From the NCBI RefSeq assembly GCF_016613475.2, contig NZ_CP071517.1:3839001-3903000 (forward strand): a DNA stretch of 64,000 bases. The letters run 5' to 3'. Of the stretch, positions 1 to 9,900 are shown piece after piece (the stretch's first letter is position 1; every line of letters begins with the position of its first letter). The translations under genes and the position numbers were made by a program. Below the pieces are notes generated by a model. The model did not search any database, had not been told where the DNA came from, and saw nothing but the letters and a program-made list of their open reading frames with translations. Source of the stretch: Lysobacter arenosi. GTDB taxonomy: Bacteria > Pseudomonadota > Gammaproteobacteria > Xanthomonadales > Xanthomonadaceae.

Positions 1-780
1 GAGCGTGTAGAAGTGCAGGCCCGGCGCGCCGCCTGCGACCAGGCGCTGGCACATGGAGGCGACCAGGTCGGCGGCGAACTCGCGGATCGATTCGGCGTCG
101 TCGCCGAAGGCCTGCATGCGCTTGCCTATCCAGCGCGGGATCTCGGCGCCGCAGGCATCGGAGAAGCGGCGCAGCTGGCTGAAGTTCGAGATCGGCATGA
201 TGCCCGGCACGATCGGCACGGTGACACCCAGCCGGCGCACATCATCGACGAAGCGGAAGTACGCATCGGCGTTGTAGAAGTACTGGGTGATCGCGCCATC
301 GGCACCGGCGTCGATCTTGGCCTTGAAGTGGCGCAGGTCGGCGTGGGCGTCATCGGCTTGCGGATGGCACTCGGGATAGCAGCCGACTTCGATGTGGAAG
401 AAGCCGTCGTGCTCGCGGCGGATGAACTCGACCAGTTCGGTGGCGTAGCGGAAGTCGCCGGTGTGGCCCATGCCCGAGGGCAGGTCGCCGCGAAGCGCAA
501 CGATGCGGTGGCAGCCCATGGCCTTGTAGCGTTCGAGCAGCTCGCCGAGCTCGGCGCGGGTTCCACCGACGCAGGACAGATGCGGAGCGGCGTCGAGGCC
601 GTGGGTCTTGTGCAGGCGTTCGACGGTCTCCGGCGTGTAGCTCAGGGTCGAACCGCCGGCGCCGAACGTGCACGAGACGTACTCGGGGTTCTGCAACTTC
701 AGCCTGGCCGCGGCCTTGTCCAGCTGCGCGCGCTGCTCGTCGGTCTTGGGCGGGTAGAACTCGAAGCTGATCGGGGTCAT
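1..780 (-). CDS. metF: 5,10-methylenetetrahydrofolate reductase, 3' end cut by window
   Basis: Reduces 5,10-methylene-THF to 5-methyl-THF, the methyl donor for methionine synthase; cytosolic flavoprotein. The first 260 residues are visible from the ATG at 780. The N terminus MTPISFEFYPPKT carries the family FEF(F/Y)PPK signature with the catalytic Glu, and VALRGDLP and HFYTL fit the FAD/folate barrel; only some 15-30 C-terminal residues should be missing beyond the edge. It follows ahcY on the same strand, but a strong terminator lies between them, so it may have its own promoter or depend on readthrough. Family assignment is firm. Confidence 0.95.
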   Translation of the reverse strand, partial: MTPISFEFYPPKTDEQRAQLDKAAARLKLQNPEYVSCTFGAGGSTLSYTPETVERLHKTHGLDAAPHLSCVGGTRAELGELLERYKAMGCHRIVALRGDLPSGMGHTGDFRYATELVEFIRREHDGFFHIEVGCYPECHPQADDAHADLRHFKAKIDAGADGAITQYFYNADAYFRFVDDVRRLGVTVPIVPGIMPISNFSQLRRFSDACGAEIPRWIGKRMQAFGDDAESIREFAADLVASMCQRLVAGGAPGLHFYTL

Positions 781-852
781 GCGTGGCCGCCGGTGCTGGG
801 GTGGGACGTAGTCTATCGCTCTATCGCGATGGAGTGAAATGTGGGGGCGGGC

Positions 853-880
853 AAAAAAACGGGCGCCGAAGCGCCCGTTT
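853..880 (-). terminator. Rho-independent terminator after ahcY
   Basis: On the minus strand a GC stem CGGGCGC/GCGCCCG (860-877) with a short TTCG-type loop is followed by seven T residues (the A run at 853-859). It lies between the ahcY stop and the metF start and would end most ahcY transcripts before metF. Confidence 0.9.
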
Positions 881-908
881 CCTTGCATCGCAAAACCGAC
901 GCGATCGA

Positions 909-2354
909 TCAGTAGCGGTAGTGCTCCGGCTTGTACGGACCGTCCGCCGACACGCCCAGGTAGGCGGCCTGCTCGTCGGTCAGGCGGGTCAGCTTCACGC
1001 CGATCTTCTCCAGGTGCAGGCGCGCGACTTCCTCGTCGAGCTTCTTGGGCAGGATGTAGACCTTCGGCTCGTAGCTGTCCTTGTTCGCCCACAGGTCGAT
1101 CTGCGCCAGGGTCTGGTTCGAGAACGAGTTGGACATGACGAAGCTCGGGTGGCCGGTGGCGCAGCCCAAGTTCACCAGGCGGCCTTCGGCCAGCAGGAAG
1201 ATCGAGTTGCCACCCTTGAAGGTGTACTTGTCGACCTGCGGCTTGATGTTGAGGCGAACCGCGCCGGAGGCGTTGAGCTTGTCGACCTGGATCTCGTTGT
1301 CGAAGTGGCCGATGTTGCAGACGATCGCCTGGTCCTTCATCTGCGACATGTGCTCGAGCGTCAGCACGTCCTTGTTGCCGGTGGTGGTGACGTAGATGTC
1401 GCCACGGCCCAGCGTGCTCTCGACGGTGTTGACCTCGAAGCCTTCCATCGCCGCCTGCAGGGCATTGATCGGATCGATCTCGGTGACGACCACGCGCGCG
1501 CCGTAGGCACGCAGCGAGTGCGCCGAACCCTTGCCGACGTCGCCGTAACCGCAGACCACGGCGACCTTGCCGGCCAGCATCACGTCCATCGCGCGCTTGA
1601 GGCCGTCGGCCAGCGATTCACGGCAGCCGTAGAGGTTGTCGAACTTGGACTTGGTGACCGAGTCGTTGACGTTGATGGCAGGCACCAGCAGCGAGCCGGC
1701 TTCGGCCAGCTGGTACAGGCGGTGCACGCCGGTGGTGGTCTCTTCCGAGACGCCCTTCCAGTCGCGCACGACGGTGTGCCAGAAGCCCGGACGCTCGGCG
1801 TGGACGCGCTTGAGCAGGTCCTTGATCACCTGTTCTTCGTGGTTGCCCGAGGCGGTGTTGACCCAGTCGCTACCGTTCTCGAGCTCGTAACCCTTGTGGA
1901 TCAGCAGGGTGACGTCGCCGCCGTCGTCGACGACGAGCTGCGGGCCGAGGTACTTGTCGGCGCCGGTGCCCGGGAAGGTCAGGGCGGCGAGGGTGCAGTC
2001 CCAATACTCTTCCAGCGATTCGCCCTTCCAGGCGAACACCGGGGTGCCGCTGGCGGCGATCGCGGCGGCGGCGTGGTCCTGGGTCGAGAAGATGTTGCAC
2101 GAGGCCCAGCGCACGTCGGCGCCAAGGTCACGCAGGGTCTCGATCAGCACCGCGGTCTGGATCGTCATGTGCAGCGAGCCGGTCACGCGCACACCCTTGA
2201 GCGTTGCGGTGGCGGCGTACTTCTTGCGGATGGACATCAGGCCCGGCATCTCGTGCTCGGCGATGTCGATCTCCTTGCGGCCCCAGTCGGCCAGGGAGAT
2301 GTCGGCAACTTTGTAATCGCCTTCGGTGGAGAAGGTCTTGGCTACGGCATTCAT
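909..2354 (-). CDS. ahcY: S-adenosylhomocysteine hydrolase
   Basis: Hydrolyses S-adenosylhomocysteine to homocysteine and adenosine with bound NAD, removing the product inhibitor of methyltransferases. The 481 residues match the usual proteobacterial length. Visible signatures: the NAD-binding [10 protein letters not shown], the substrate region [20 protein letters not shown], and the C-terminal KPEHYRY that closes the cofactor site. The start at 2354 (MNAVAKTFS) is chosen because upstream sequence in the same frame runs through an SAH riboswitch and cannot be coding. It is the middle gene of a metK-ahcY-metF methyl-cycle series on one strand, separated from metK by a terminator and regulated by its own riboswitch. 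Confidence 0.98.
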   Translation of the reverse strand: MNAVAKTFSTEGDYKVADISLADWGRKEIDIAEHEMPGLMSIRKKYAATATLKGVRVTGSLHMTIQTAVLIETLRDLGADVRWASCNIFSTQDHAAAAIAASGTPVFAWKGESLEEYWDCTLAALTFPGTGADKYLGPQLVVDDGGDVTLLIHKGYELENGSDWVNTASGNHEEQVIKDLLKRVHAERPGFWHTVVRDWKGVSEETTTGVHRLYQLAEAGSLLVPAINVNDSVTKSKFDNLYGCRESLADGLKRAMDVMLAGKVAVVCGYGDVGKGSAHSLRAYGARVVVTEIDPINALQAAMEGFEVNTVESTLGRGDIYVTTTGNKDVLTLEHMSQMKDQAIVCNIGHFDNEIQVDKLNASGAVRLNIKPQVDKYTFKGGNSIFLLAEGRLVNLGCATGHPSFVMSNSFSNQTLAQIDLWANKDSYEPKVYILPKKLDEEVARLHLEKIGVKLTRLTDEQAAYLGVSADGPYKPEHYRY

Positions 2355-2403
2355 TGTGAAGCTCCGGTTTTTGGGTGAGGGCAGGCGTGAGACCTGCCAA
2401 ACC

Positions 2404-2484
2404 GGGCGCCGTTGTACGTGTTGCGTCCCGCCGAGCCTGATTCCGGATTGCCCGGACTTGCAGCGCCCCTCGGCGAGGCTCGCC
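2404..2484 (-). promoter_or_regulatory. SAH riboswitch controlling ahcY
   Basis: Read on the minus strand, the leader shows the conserved SAH-aptamer elements in order: GAGGGGCGCTGCAA, then TCAGGCTCGG after a small hairpin, then AACGGCGCCC, which pairs back to GGCGC to form the pseudoknot. A TAAAAT -10 box (2485-2490 on the plus strand as ATTTTA) lies immediately upstream, so the aptamer begins near the transcript 5' end. SAH riboswitches are known to activate ahcY when SAH accumulates; position about 50 nt before the ahcY ATG fits exactly. Confidence 0.93.
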
Positions 2485-2553
2485 ATTTTAGCGGTTTGCG
2501 GTTGCGGATGGATGAACCCGGTAGCCCAGACTCCATCCTGGCTTTAGTCGGGG

Positions 2554-2633
2554 CGCGGGACATCCATGTCCCGCTGCTCCGCAATCCCCGTCCCGGCGGA
2601 CGACGCTCCGGCAATTCGTTGCGTGGTCTTCGG
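2554..2633. repeat. Dispersed repeat, copy 1
   Basis: About 80 bp that recur with roughly 90 percent identity and one indel at 32486-32564. Both start with the palindrome GGGACATCCATGTCCC and run to GGTCTTCGG. Both copies lie in intergenic DNA next to gene ends. Confidence 0.85.
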
Positions 2634-2636
2634 CTG

Positions 2637-2657
2637 CCCTCTCCCTGAGGGAGAGGG
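2637..2657. repeat. Perfect 9-bp palindrome next to dispersed repeat
   Basis: Arms CCCTCTCCC and GGGAGAGGG around TGA. A related but imperfect C/T-rich inverted repeat occurs at about 25498-25520 downstream of the diguanylate cyclase gene. Confidence 0.6.
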
Positions 2658-2872
2658 GCTCAACAGCGCGAGTGGGTCTGGAACGACCACTTCCTTTCGC
2701 GGGCGTACGGGACCCAGATCACCGAGCAGACGTGCGAATGAGCGAGGGCACGGGCACCGTCCAGGGCCGGCACAGCGCGAGTCCGACCGTCGCAGCTGCA
2801 TCACGCGGGCACTGCGCTCTCGCCAATAGGTGAAGTCAATAAAACGATGGCGGCTTCCTCCCCACTGACAGC

Positions 2873-2903
2873 CAAAAAGAAAACGGACCGCAATGCGGTC
2901 CGT
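2873..2903 (-). terminator. Rho-independent terminator after metK
   Basis: Minus-strand stem ACGGACCGC/GCGGTCCGT (2883-2903) with a tiny loop, followed by a T-rich tract (TTTTCTTTTT, the A run at 2873-2883). It ends the metK transcript 30 bp after the stop. Confidence 0.92.
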
Positions 2904-2932
2904 TCTCTTCAACCCGAATCTTCAGGCGCTGA

Positions 2933-4156
2933 TTACTTCTTCAGCCCCGAATCCTTGCGCAGGTCGTCGGCCCTGTCCGTCTTCTCCCACGAGAAGGCGG
3001 TGGCGGTGTGCTTCTTGCCGGCGCCGTCGACGTAGGTCACTTCGTGCGGCTTGCGGCCGAAGTGGCCGTAGGCGGCGGTTTCCTGGTAGACCGGGTGGAT
3101 CAGGTCGAGCATCTTGACGATGCCGTACGGGCGCAGGTCGAAGTGCTTGCGGATCAGCTTCTCGATCTTCTCGTCCGGAATCTTGCCGGTGCCGAAGGTG
3201 GTGACCGAGATCGAGGTCGGCTCGGCCACGCCGATGGCGTAGGAGACCTGCACTTCGCACTTGTCGGCCAGGCCGGCGGCGACGATGTTCTTGGCGACGT
3301 AACGCGCAGCGTACGCAGCCGAACGATCGACCTTCGACGGATCCTTGCCCGAGAACGCGCCGCCACCGTGACGGGCCATGCCGCCGTAGCTGTCGACGAT
3401 GATCTTGCGGCCGGTCAGGCCGCAATCGCCGACCGGGCCGCCGATCACGAAGATGCCGGTCGGGTTGATGTGGATCTTGTTCTTCGGCAGCGACTCGAGC
3501 CACTTCTTCGGCAGCACCGGCTTGAGGACGTGTTCGTACACGCCTTCGACCAGGTCCTTCTGCTTGATGCCCGGATCGTGCTGGGTCGACAGGACCACCG
3601 CATCGAGGCCGGCCACGTTGTGGTTGGCGTCGTAGCGCAGGGTCACCTGCGACTTCGCGTCCGGACGCAGCCACGGCAGCGGCGAATTCTTCTTCTTGCG
3701 GATCTTGGCCTGCTGCTCGACCAGGCGGTGCGAGTAGTAGATCGGCGCCGGCATGAACTCCGGGGCTTCATTGCAGGCGTAGCCGAACATCAGGCCCTGG
3801 TCGCCAGCGCCCTGTTCTTCCGGCTTCTTGCGGTCGACGCCGGCGGCGATGTCCGGCGACTGCTTGCCGAGCATGTTGATGATCGCGCAGGTGTGGCCGT
3901 CGAAGCCGACACTGGAATTGTTGTAGCCAATGTCGTTGATGACCTTGCGTGCAAGCGCCTCGATGTCGACCCAGGCGTTGGTGGTGACCTCGCCGGCGAC
4001 GATCGCCGCGCCGGTCTTCACCATCGTCTCGCATGCCACGCGCGCGCGCTTGTCCTGGGCCAGGATGGCATCGAGGACGGCATCGGAGATCTGGTCGGCA
4101 ATCTTGTCCGGATGGCCTTCGGAGACCGATTCGGAGGTGAAGAGGTAGCTGGACAT
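2933..4156 (-). CDS. metK: S-adenosylmethionine synthetase
   Basis: Makes SAM from methionine and ATP. 407 residues from the ATG at 4156 ([22 protein letters not shown] begins with the family N terminus). Signatures: GHPDKIADQ, the phosphate loop [12 protein letters not shown] and [13 protein letters not shown]. It is somewhat longer than the E. coli protein owing to an insertion (near residues 155-180, rich in Lys) as in other Xanthomonad MetK proteins. Frame continues upstream of 4156 but with no family match, so the later ATG is preferred. It heads the methyl-cycle series and has its own terminator. Confidence 0.97.
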   Translation of the reverse strand: MSSYLFTSESVSEGHPDKIADQISDAVLDAILAQDKRARVACETMVKTGAAIVAGEVTTNAWVDIEALARKVINDIGYNNSSVGFDGHTCAIINMLGKQSPDIAAGVDRKKPEEQGAGDQGLMFGYACNEAPEFMPAPIYYSHRLVEQQAKIRKKKNSPLPWLRPDAKSQVTLRYDANHNVAGLDAVVLSTQHDPGIKQKDLVEGVYEHVLKPVLPKKWLESLPKNKIHINPTGIFVIGGPVGDCGLTGRKIIVDSYGGMARHGGGAFSGKDPSKVDRSAAYAARYVAKNIVAAGLADKCEVQVSYAIGVAEPTSISVTTFGTGKIPDEKIEKLIRKHFDLRPYGIVKMLDLIHPVYQETAAYGHFGRKPHEVTYVDGAGKKHTATAFSWEKTDRADDLRKDSGLKK

Positions 4157-4383
4157 CGAGGCTTTATCCCCGTATTCGGATGAAAGGATGGCCGCGCATG
4201 ATACAGGCTCGGCCGGGTCGGCGCATTGTGCGTCATTCAGGTGTTGGCTTAGGGTTAATTTCGCCGCGCCGGGGGCTTCCACGACCGTGTCATGGGATTG
4301 ACCCGAAAACGCCACGTCGTTGTCGCCGCGCCGCAGCAGGCTGCGCGGCGAGACGCCCCGTCGGGGCGAGCCGTGACGCCCGA

Positions 4384-6150
4384 ATGCCGCTTGAGCGCCG
4401 CCTGCAGGAACGCTTTCCGCACTGGTTCAACGGGCGCCGGGCGTCCTTCGCCCGCCCGTTGCTGCGCACGCTGGGCCGCTGGTCCGGGTTCGACCAGATC
4501 GAGGCGTTCCTCCAGGCCAACGGCCACCTGCGCGACTTCGCCTTCGTCGAGGCCGCGCTCGACCACCTCCAGGTGCGCTACCTGGCGGATCCGGCCGAAG
4601 TGGCCGGCATTCCCGCCAGTGGCCGCCTGCTGATCGTCGCCAACCATCCCTCCGGCGCGATCGACGCGCTGGCGCTGCTGGACGTCGTCGGCCGCGTGCG
4701 CCGCGACGTCAGGATCGTCGCCAACGACCTGCTGTCGGCCCTGGACCCGCTGTCGGGCCTGCTGCTGCCGGTGCGGATCCTCGGCGGCCGCCCCAGCGCG
4801 CAGAGCCTGCAGGCGATCGACGATGCACTCCAGGCCGAACAGTGCGTGATCGTGTTCCCGGCCGGCGAAGTGGCGCGGCTGGGCCTGCGGGGCGTCACCG
4901 ATGGACGTTGGCGCCGCGGCTTCCTGCGCTTTGCCCGCGCCAGCGGCGCGCCGGTGCTGCCTGTGCGGATCGAGGCGCGCAACTCGGCCCTGTTCTACGG
5001 CGCTTCGGCCCTGTTCAAGCCGGTCGGCACGGCGCTGCTCGCGCGCGAGATGTTCGCCCGTCGCGCCCACCGCATCGCCATGCGCATCGGCACGCCGCTT
5101 TCGCTGCCGGCCGACGGCGATCCCGAGCGGTTGATGCGCCAGGTCCGGCGCGAACTTTTCTCGCTCGGCAACGGACGCAGTCGCGGCGGCAACCGCATGG
5201 CAGTCGAGCTGGCGACCGATATCGCCGCGCCCGGCCGGCCCGCGGCGGTGATCGACGCGATCGAGCCACAGCAGGTGCGCGCCGGAGTCGAGTCGCTTGC
5301 ACTGCTGGGCCGTACGCTCGATGGCAAGCAGATCCGGGCCGGACGCCTGGCGGCCGGGTCGCCGCTCTTGCAGGAGATCGGACGGCTGCGCGAGGTGACG
5401 TTCCGCGCGGTCGGCGAGGGCACGGGCCAGCGCCTGGACGTCGACCTCTACGACAGCTGGTACGAGCACATCGTGTTGTGGGACGACGAGCCCTCGCGCA
5501 TCGCCGGCGCCTACCGTGTCGCCCGCGGCGCCTGCGTGCTGGCCGAGCGCGGCCTGGCGGGGCTCTACACCGCGTCGCTGTTCCGCTATGCCGACGATGC
5601 GATTCCACGCATCGCCCAGGGCATGGAGCTGGGACGCAGCTTCGTCACCCCGGACTACTGGGGCGGTCGCAGCATCGACTACCTGTGGCAGGGGATCGGT
5701 GCCTACCTGGCTCGACACCGCAATGTGCGCTACCTGTTCGGCCCGGTGTCGATCAGCGCAGCGCTGCCTGAGCAGGCGCGTGAGCAGATCGTCGCCTACT
5801 ACGCACGCTTCTACGGTTGCGGCCAGGCCGACGCCGTATCGAAGCAGCCGTTTGCCTACCGCGCCGCGCCGCCACAGTTCGATTCGCTCGATGCCGCAAC
5901 CGCCTTCCGCGTGCTCAAGGCCAACCTCGACGCGCTCGGGGCGACGCTGCCGATGCTCTACAAGCAGTACACCGACCTGTGTGAACCGGGCGGAGCGCGC
6001 TTCCTGGCGTTCGGCGTCGATCCCGCCTTCAGCGATGCGGTCGATGGGCTGATCGAGGTCGACCTGCAGCTGCTGCGACCGAAGAAGCGCGAGCGCTACC
6101 TCGGCAGCCATTGCATCGAAACGCCCGCCATCACGGAGACAGGTGGATGA
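4384..6150 (+). CDS. olsF: Bifunctional ornithine-lipid synthase, OlsF type
   Basis: 588 residues with two acyltransferase halves. The N-terminal half is a PlsC/OlsA-like O-acyltransferase: NHPSGAID (residues 87-94) is the NHxxxxD catalytic motif and [10 protein letters not shown] the second motif. The C-terminal half (from about residue 300) is a GNAT-fold, OlsB-like N-acyltransferase (hemolysin-family Acetyltransf_5 region with RLREVTFR and [12 protein letters not shown]). In known OlsF proteins the C-terminal half acylates ornithine and the N-terminal half adds the second acyl chain, giving phosphorus-free ornithine lipids at the inner membrane. The start at 4384 is the first ATG before the conserved region. 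The stop overlaps the next gene's start (ATGA at 6147-6150). Confidence 0.8.
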   Translation: MPLERRLQERFPHWFNGRRASFARPLLRTLGRWSGFDQIEAFLQANGHLRDFAFVEAALDHLQVRYLADPAEVAGIPASGRLLIVANHPSGAIDALALLDVVGRVRRDVRIVANDLLSALDPLSGLLLPVRILGGRPSAQSLQAIDDALQAEQCVIVFPAGEVARLGLRGVTDGRWRRGFLRFARASGAPVLPVRIEARNSALFYGASALFKPVGTALLAREMFARRAHRIAMRIGTPLSLPADGDPERLMRQVRRELFSLGNGRSRGGNRMAVELATDIAAPGRPAAVIDAIEPQQVRAGVESLALLGRTLDGKQIRAGRLAAGSPLLQEIGRLREVTFRAVGEGTGQRLDVDLYDSWYEHIVLWDDEPSRIAGAYRVARGACVLAERGLAGLYTASLFRYADDAIPRIAQGMELGRSFVTPDYWGGRSIDYLWQGIGAYLARHRNVRYLFGPVSISAALPEQAREQIVAYYARFYGCGQADAVSKQPFAYRAAPPQFDSLDAATAFRVLKANLDALGATLPMLYKQYTDLCEPGGARFLAFGVDPAFSDAVDGLIEVDLQLLRPKKRERYLGSHCIETPAITETGG

Positions 6151-6971
6151 CACAGCAGCCGACTGCGTTGCCTTTGCGCCGCCGCGCGGTTTTCGTGTCC
6201 GATGTCCACCTGGGTTCCAAACATTGCCATGCCGCCGAGTTCGCCGACTTCCTGAGCGGGCTTCGTTGCGACCGGTTGTACCTGGTCGGCGACATCGTCG
6301 ACCTGTGGTGGATGGCCCAGCGCCGGCCGAGCTGGGGCCATGCCCACAACCGCGTCATTGAAGCGCTACACGGGCTGCGCCGCGCCGGCACCGAGCTGGT
6401 GTACGTGCCGGGCAACCATGACCGGCCGATACGCCGCTTCTGCGGCCTGACCCTGCCGCGCATGACCGTCCGGCGGCGCGCGATCCACGTCACCGCCGAT
6501 GGCCGCCGCCTGCTGGTCACCCACGGCGACGACTACGACGGCGTGACCCACTTCGGCGGGTTGCAGGAGCAGTTCGGCGACTGGCTGTACTACCGCATCC
6601 TCACCGGCAACCAGTGGCTCAACCGCGTGCGTCGCCATTTCGGCCGGCGTTACTGGTCGTTGTCGGAGTTCCTCAAGCGCCAGAGCGGCGCGGCCGAGCG
6701 CTACATCGAACGCTTCGTGCAGGCCGGACTCGATGATGCACGCCGGCGCGGGCTCGACGGGGTGATCTGCGGCCACATCCACCGCGCATCGCTGCGGGAG
6801 CGCGATGGCCTGCTCTACGCCAACGACGGCGACTGGGTCGAGAGCCTGACCGCGCTGGCAGAGGATCCGGATGGCACCTTCCGGCTGCTGTCGCATACCG
6901 GCGAGACGCTGGCGCTGTGTGCGGCGCCGGTCCGCATGGTGGCGGAGCCGGTGCATCCACGGGCCGCGTAG
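6147..6971 (+). CDS. LpxH-like metallophosphoesterase
   Basis: 274 residues of the calcineurin-like phosphoesterase fold close to UDP-2,3-diacylglucosamine diphosphatases. All metal-binding blocks are present: SDVHLG, GDIVDLWW, GNHDRP, THGDDYDG and CGHIHRA. Members of this subgroup act at the cytosolic face of the inner membrane on lipid A or other lipid diphosphates. The ATGA overlap with the upstream ornithine-lipid gene implies translational coupling and a role in envelope lipid metabolism. The canonical LpxH of this lineage may lie elsewhere, so the exact substrate is uncertain. Confidence 0.8.
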   Translation: MTQQPTALPLRRRAVFVSDVHLGSKHCHAAEFADFLSGLRCDRLYLVGDIVDLWWMAQRRPSWGHAHNRVIEALHGLRRAGTELVYVPGNHDRPIRRFCGLTLPRMTVRRRAIHVTADGRRLLVTHGDDYDGVTHFGGLQEQFGDWLYYRILTGNQWLNRVRRHFGRRYWSLSEFLKRQSGAAERYIERFVQAGLDDARRRGLDGVICGHIHRASLRERDGLLYANDGDWVESLTALAEDPDGTFRLLSHTGETLALCAAPVRMVAEPVHPRAA

Positions 6972-6990
6972 GCACGATCAGCGCCGCGCG

Positions 6991-9900
6991 TCACGGCTGT
7001 CCGAGTGGATCCCGCAACGGTGCGGCCGCGACCTCCTGCAGCGTGATGGCAACGAAGATCGGCGCGCTCCAGTACTGTTCGGTGGCTTCCAGGTCGATCG
7101 ATTCGATCACCCGCTCCGGATGCGGATTGACCAGGCGCATCTCGAACAGCGACGTGGAGTCGGAGCCCCAGCCGTTCTCCATCGGCATGTACCAGGCGAG
7201 CCGTGGTTGCTGGAACTGGCGCGGGTCTTCCCAGAATGCGACGAAATCGCGGCCCCATATCAATGGCAGACGCGCAGTCGCCCCATCGCGGTAGTGGAGT
7301 ACGACGCGACCGAGTTCGGTGGGCTGGCGGGACTGCGCCAGAGTGCCGGACGAGCCGAGGATGACGAGTCCCCGGGCCTTCCTGCCGACGGGTATGCCCT
7401 TGACCGCGTCCACGAAGCTGCCGCTCCAGCTGGTGCCCAGCTCTTTCATCGTCAGGTAGATGAAGCCGCGAACGTCGTAGTCGGTTCCAAGAAACCGCTG
7501 GTGGCCACTGGGTAGCCGGCTCAGGTCGATCGTGTTGCCGCCCTGTGCCGCGGCCTGGTCCAGCGCCGCTGTGTAGAACGCGCCGAGGTCCAGTGCCTGC
7601 GACGGCAGGGTCCGGCTCCGCGCGGGCGCCGGGCGGGTGACGGCGTGCAGCGGCGGCGAGAGTGCAACCGCGCCCGGGTCGTTACGTCGCAATGCAGAGC
7701 GAGTGGCTGGCGTCAGCGGCGCGGAGAGCGGCGTCCCATGGTCGGATTCGGCGGCGCCGAGCAGTTGCGCATCCCGTGCGATCTCGGCCACGGGGCGCTT
7801 GTCCGGCCGCAATGGCCAGACGATGCGCCGCCCAAACCACGTGCTCGCGAGCAGGCTGCTGCCGTCGTCGGCGAACGTCACCGAAGCGATCCAGTCCGGG
7901 TGCGCCACCGGAAGACGCAATGGCGGTGCCAGCGGTTGACCGCTGCCGGCATCGGCCAACTGCACGCCGCGGCGCAGCGCGAAAGCGACCCAACGGCCAT
8001 CCGCGCTGAGGGCGGCGGACAGCAATGGTTCCTGGTCGGGCTGCTTTGGCAACCGCCCGACGATGCGCCCATTGCCGTCCAGCAGCGTGCGGGTCGGCCC
8101 GCCGACGGCCAATCGCGAGCCACTTGCGGACACGGCCAGCGCAAGCGGCTCGCCGGTCAGCTGCGTGCGCCCCAACAGCTTTCCCGTTTGCGTATCCCAG
8201 CGCAGCAACTCGTTACCCTGGGAGAGGTCCGCCTTGGCGGCGAGTACGGCGTTGAAGGTCTTGTTGTCGCTGCTGAAGGCGCCATCGCGCACATCCCCCT
8301 CGGCGTAGGGTATGCGCAAGCGCAATGGCGGGCGCGACAACAGTTCGACGCGGATCAGTCGCGGATCGGATTCGACCCCGCCCCACGCGGCGATGGTGCT
8401 GGCGTCAGTGCTGAAGCGCATGCCCGCCAGCGGGCCGGCCAGCGACGCTTCACTCGGCAGCAACGTACCGCGACGCAGGTCGAGGACGCGCAGGACTTCG
8501 ACGAAATCGCGCCCTTGCGCACGGGCGTAAGTGAATGCAAGCAGATCGCCGCGGGCACTGAGCGTCGCACGCTGCGGCGTCTGCGTGAGAAGCACCGGTC
8601 CATGGAGCACGCGCCCCGTTCGCCAGTCCCACGTCCGCGCCTCGCGACCGGACAGTGTCACCAGCGTATTCGCGCGCGCATCCAGTTCGGCAAAGTACAC
8701 AGGTTGTGGGTGCACCAGCGGAGCGCCCAGGCGGCGTCCGCTTCTGGCATCCACCACACCTGCAATGCCGGCATCGACGTAGGGCAGGTGCTGGCCGTCG
8801 AACGAAGCGTAGTCCGATGGCATGGCCGCAGCGAGCGGGTCGACGGCGTGCCAGGGCTGCGTCAGGCGCCACAGCCGCAGCTCGCCTTCGGCACCACCGG
8901 TGGCGATCATCCCGTTGTCAAAGTTGACGTCCGCCGACCACATGAAAAGCAGGCCGGGGCTCGACAGCGGCGGGCCCAGAGGCAGCGGCGCGCTGCGTGG
9001 GTCACTGAGCTGGAACACCTGCAGGCGGTTGTCGGCGCGTACCGCGAGCAATCCGCGCTTGCGGTCGATCTTTACCCAGATCGCCTGGGACTGCCGCATC
9101 GGCGGCATGACCTGCGCGCCATCTTCGACATTCCAGGCGTGGACTTCGCCCGGTTCCGATGCACTCGCCAGCCACGCCCCGTCAGCGCTGAACGACAACC
9201 ACACCACTCGGCCACTGGGTTGCGGCACCAGCCTGCGTTCGCTGCCATCGCGTGTGTCCACCAGGCGCACACCGCCATCGTTGTCGCCCAGCGCCAGCTG
9301 GCGGCCGTCAGGGCTGAAGGTCCAGGCCGTGGCACGTGGGGTGCGATGCTGCAACGCGAACGTGTCCGGATCGAGCAGGTCGACGCTGGAGTCACCATCG
9401 CGCGTATACCAGACCGCCAGATGTCCCGCCGCAGGCGCGAACAGCCACCCTCCGATTGCAAAGTCGCGACCGGTCGCGGGGCCACGTGGCATCCAGTCCC
9501 GCGTGCGGAAACTGCGGCTGATGCCGTCGCTGCTGCGCAGTATCGCGGTGCTCCCGTCGGCGCTGAATGTGGCGTCCTGGAAGCGGGGAAAGGTCGCCGG
9601 TGGCGCCTGCATGCGGCCAGTGGCAACGTCGATCAGCATCATGCTCTGGCCGCTCGGGTTGACGACCGGGGTCGGCCAGGTCGCGGTAGCGATCAGGTAG
9701 CGGCCGTCGTCAGAGAAGGCCAGGTGGCCAATCGAATCGCGATCGTTGAGCACCTTCGGAAAATCGGCCGTGGCCAGGCGCCAGCGTTCGCGGCCGCTCG
9801 CCGTCTCGAACAGGCGGATCTCGCCGTCGGCGCAACCGGCGGCGACCAGGCTGCCATCGGCGCTGAGCGCGACGGCGTCGATGCGATTTGCGAGCGCGAT

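Larger units (their letters stand above)
2487..2872. other. Gene-free interval between metK and ahcY
   Basis: No convincing gene. It holds the ahcY promoter end, a dispersed repeat (2554-2633) and a perfect palindrome (2637-2657). Open frames crossing it have no recognisable product, and one simply translates the repeat. Confidence 0.6.

Noticed and set aside
2544..2912. Small open frames over the dispersed repeat (ending in DMDVPRPD)
   Set aside because: They only translate repeat DNA in the reverse direction; the same translation appears at the second copy.
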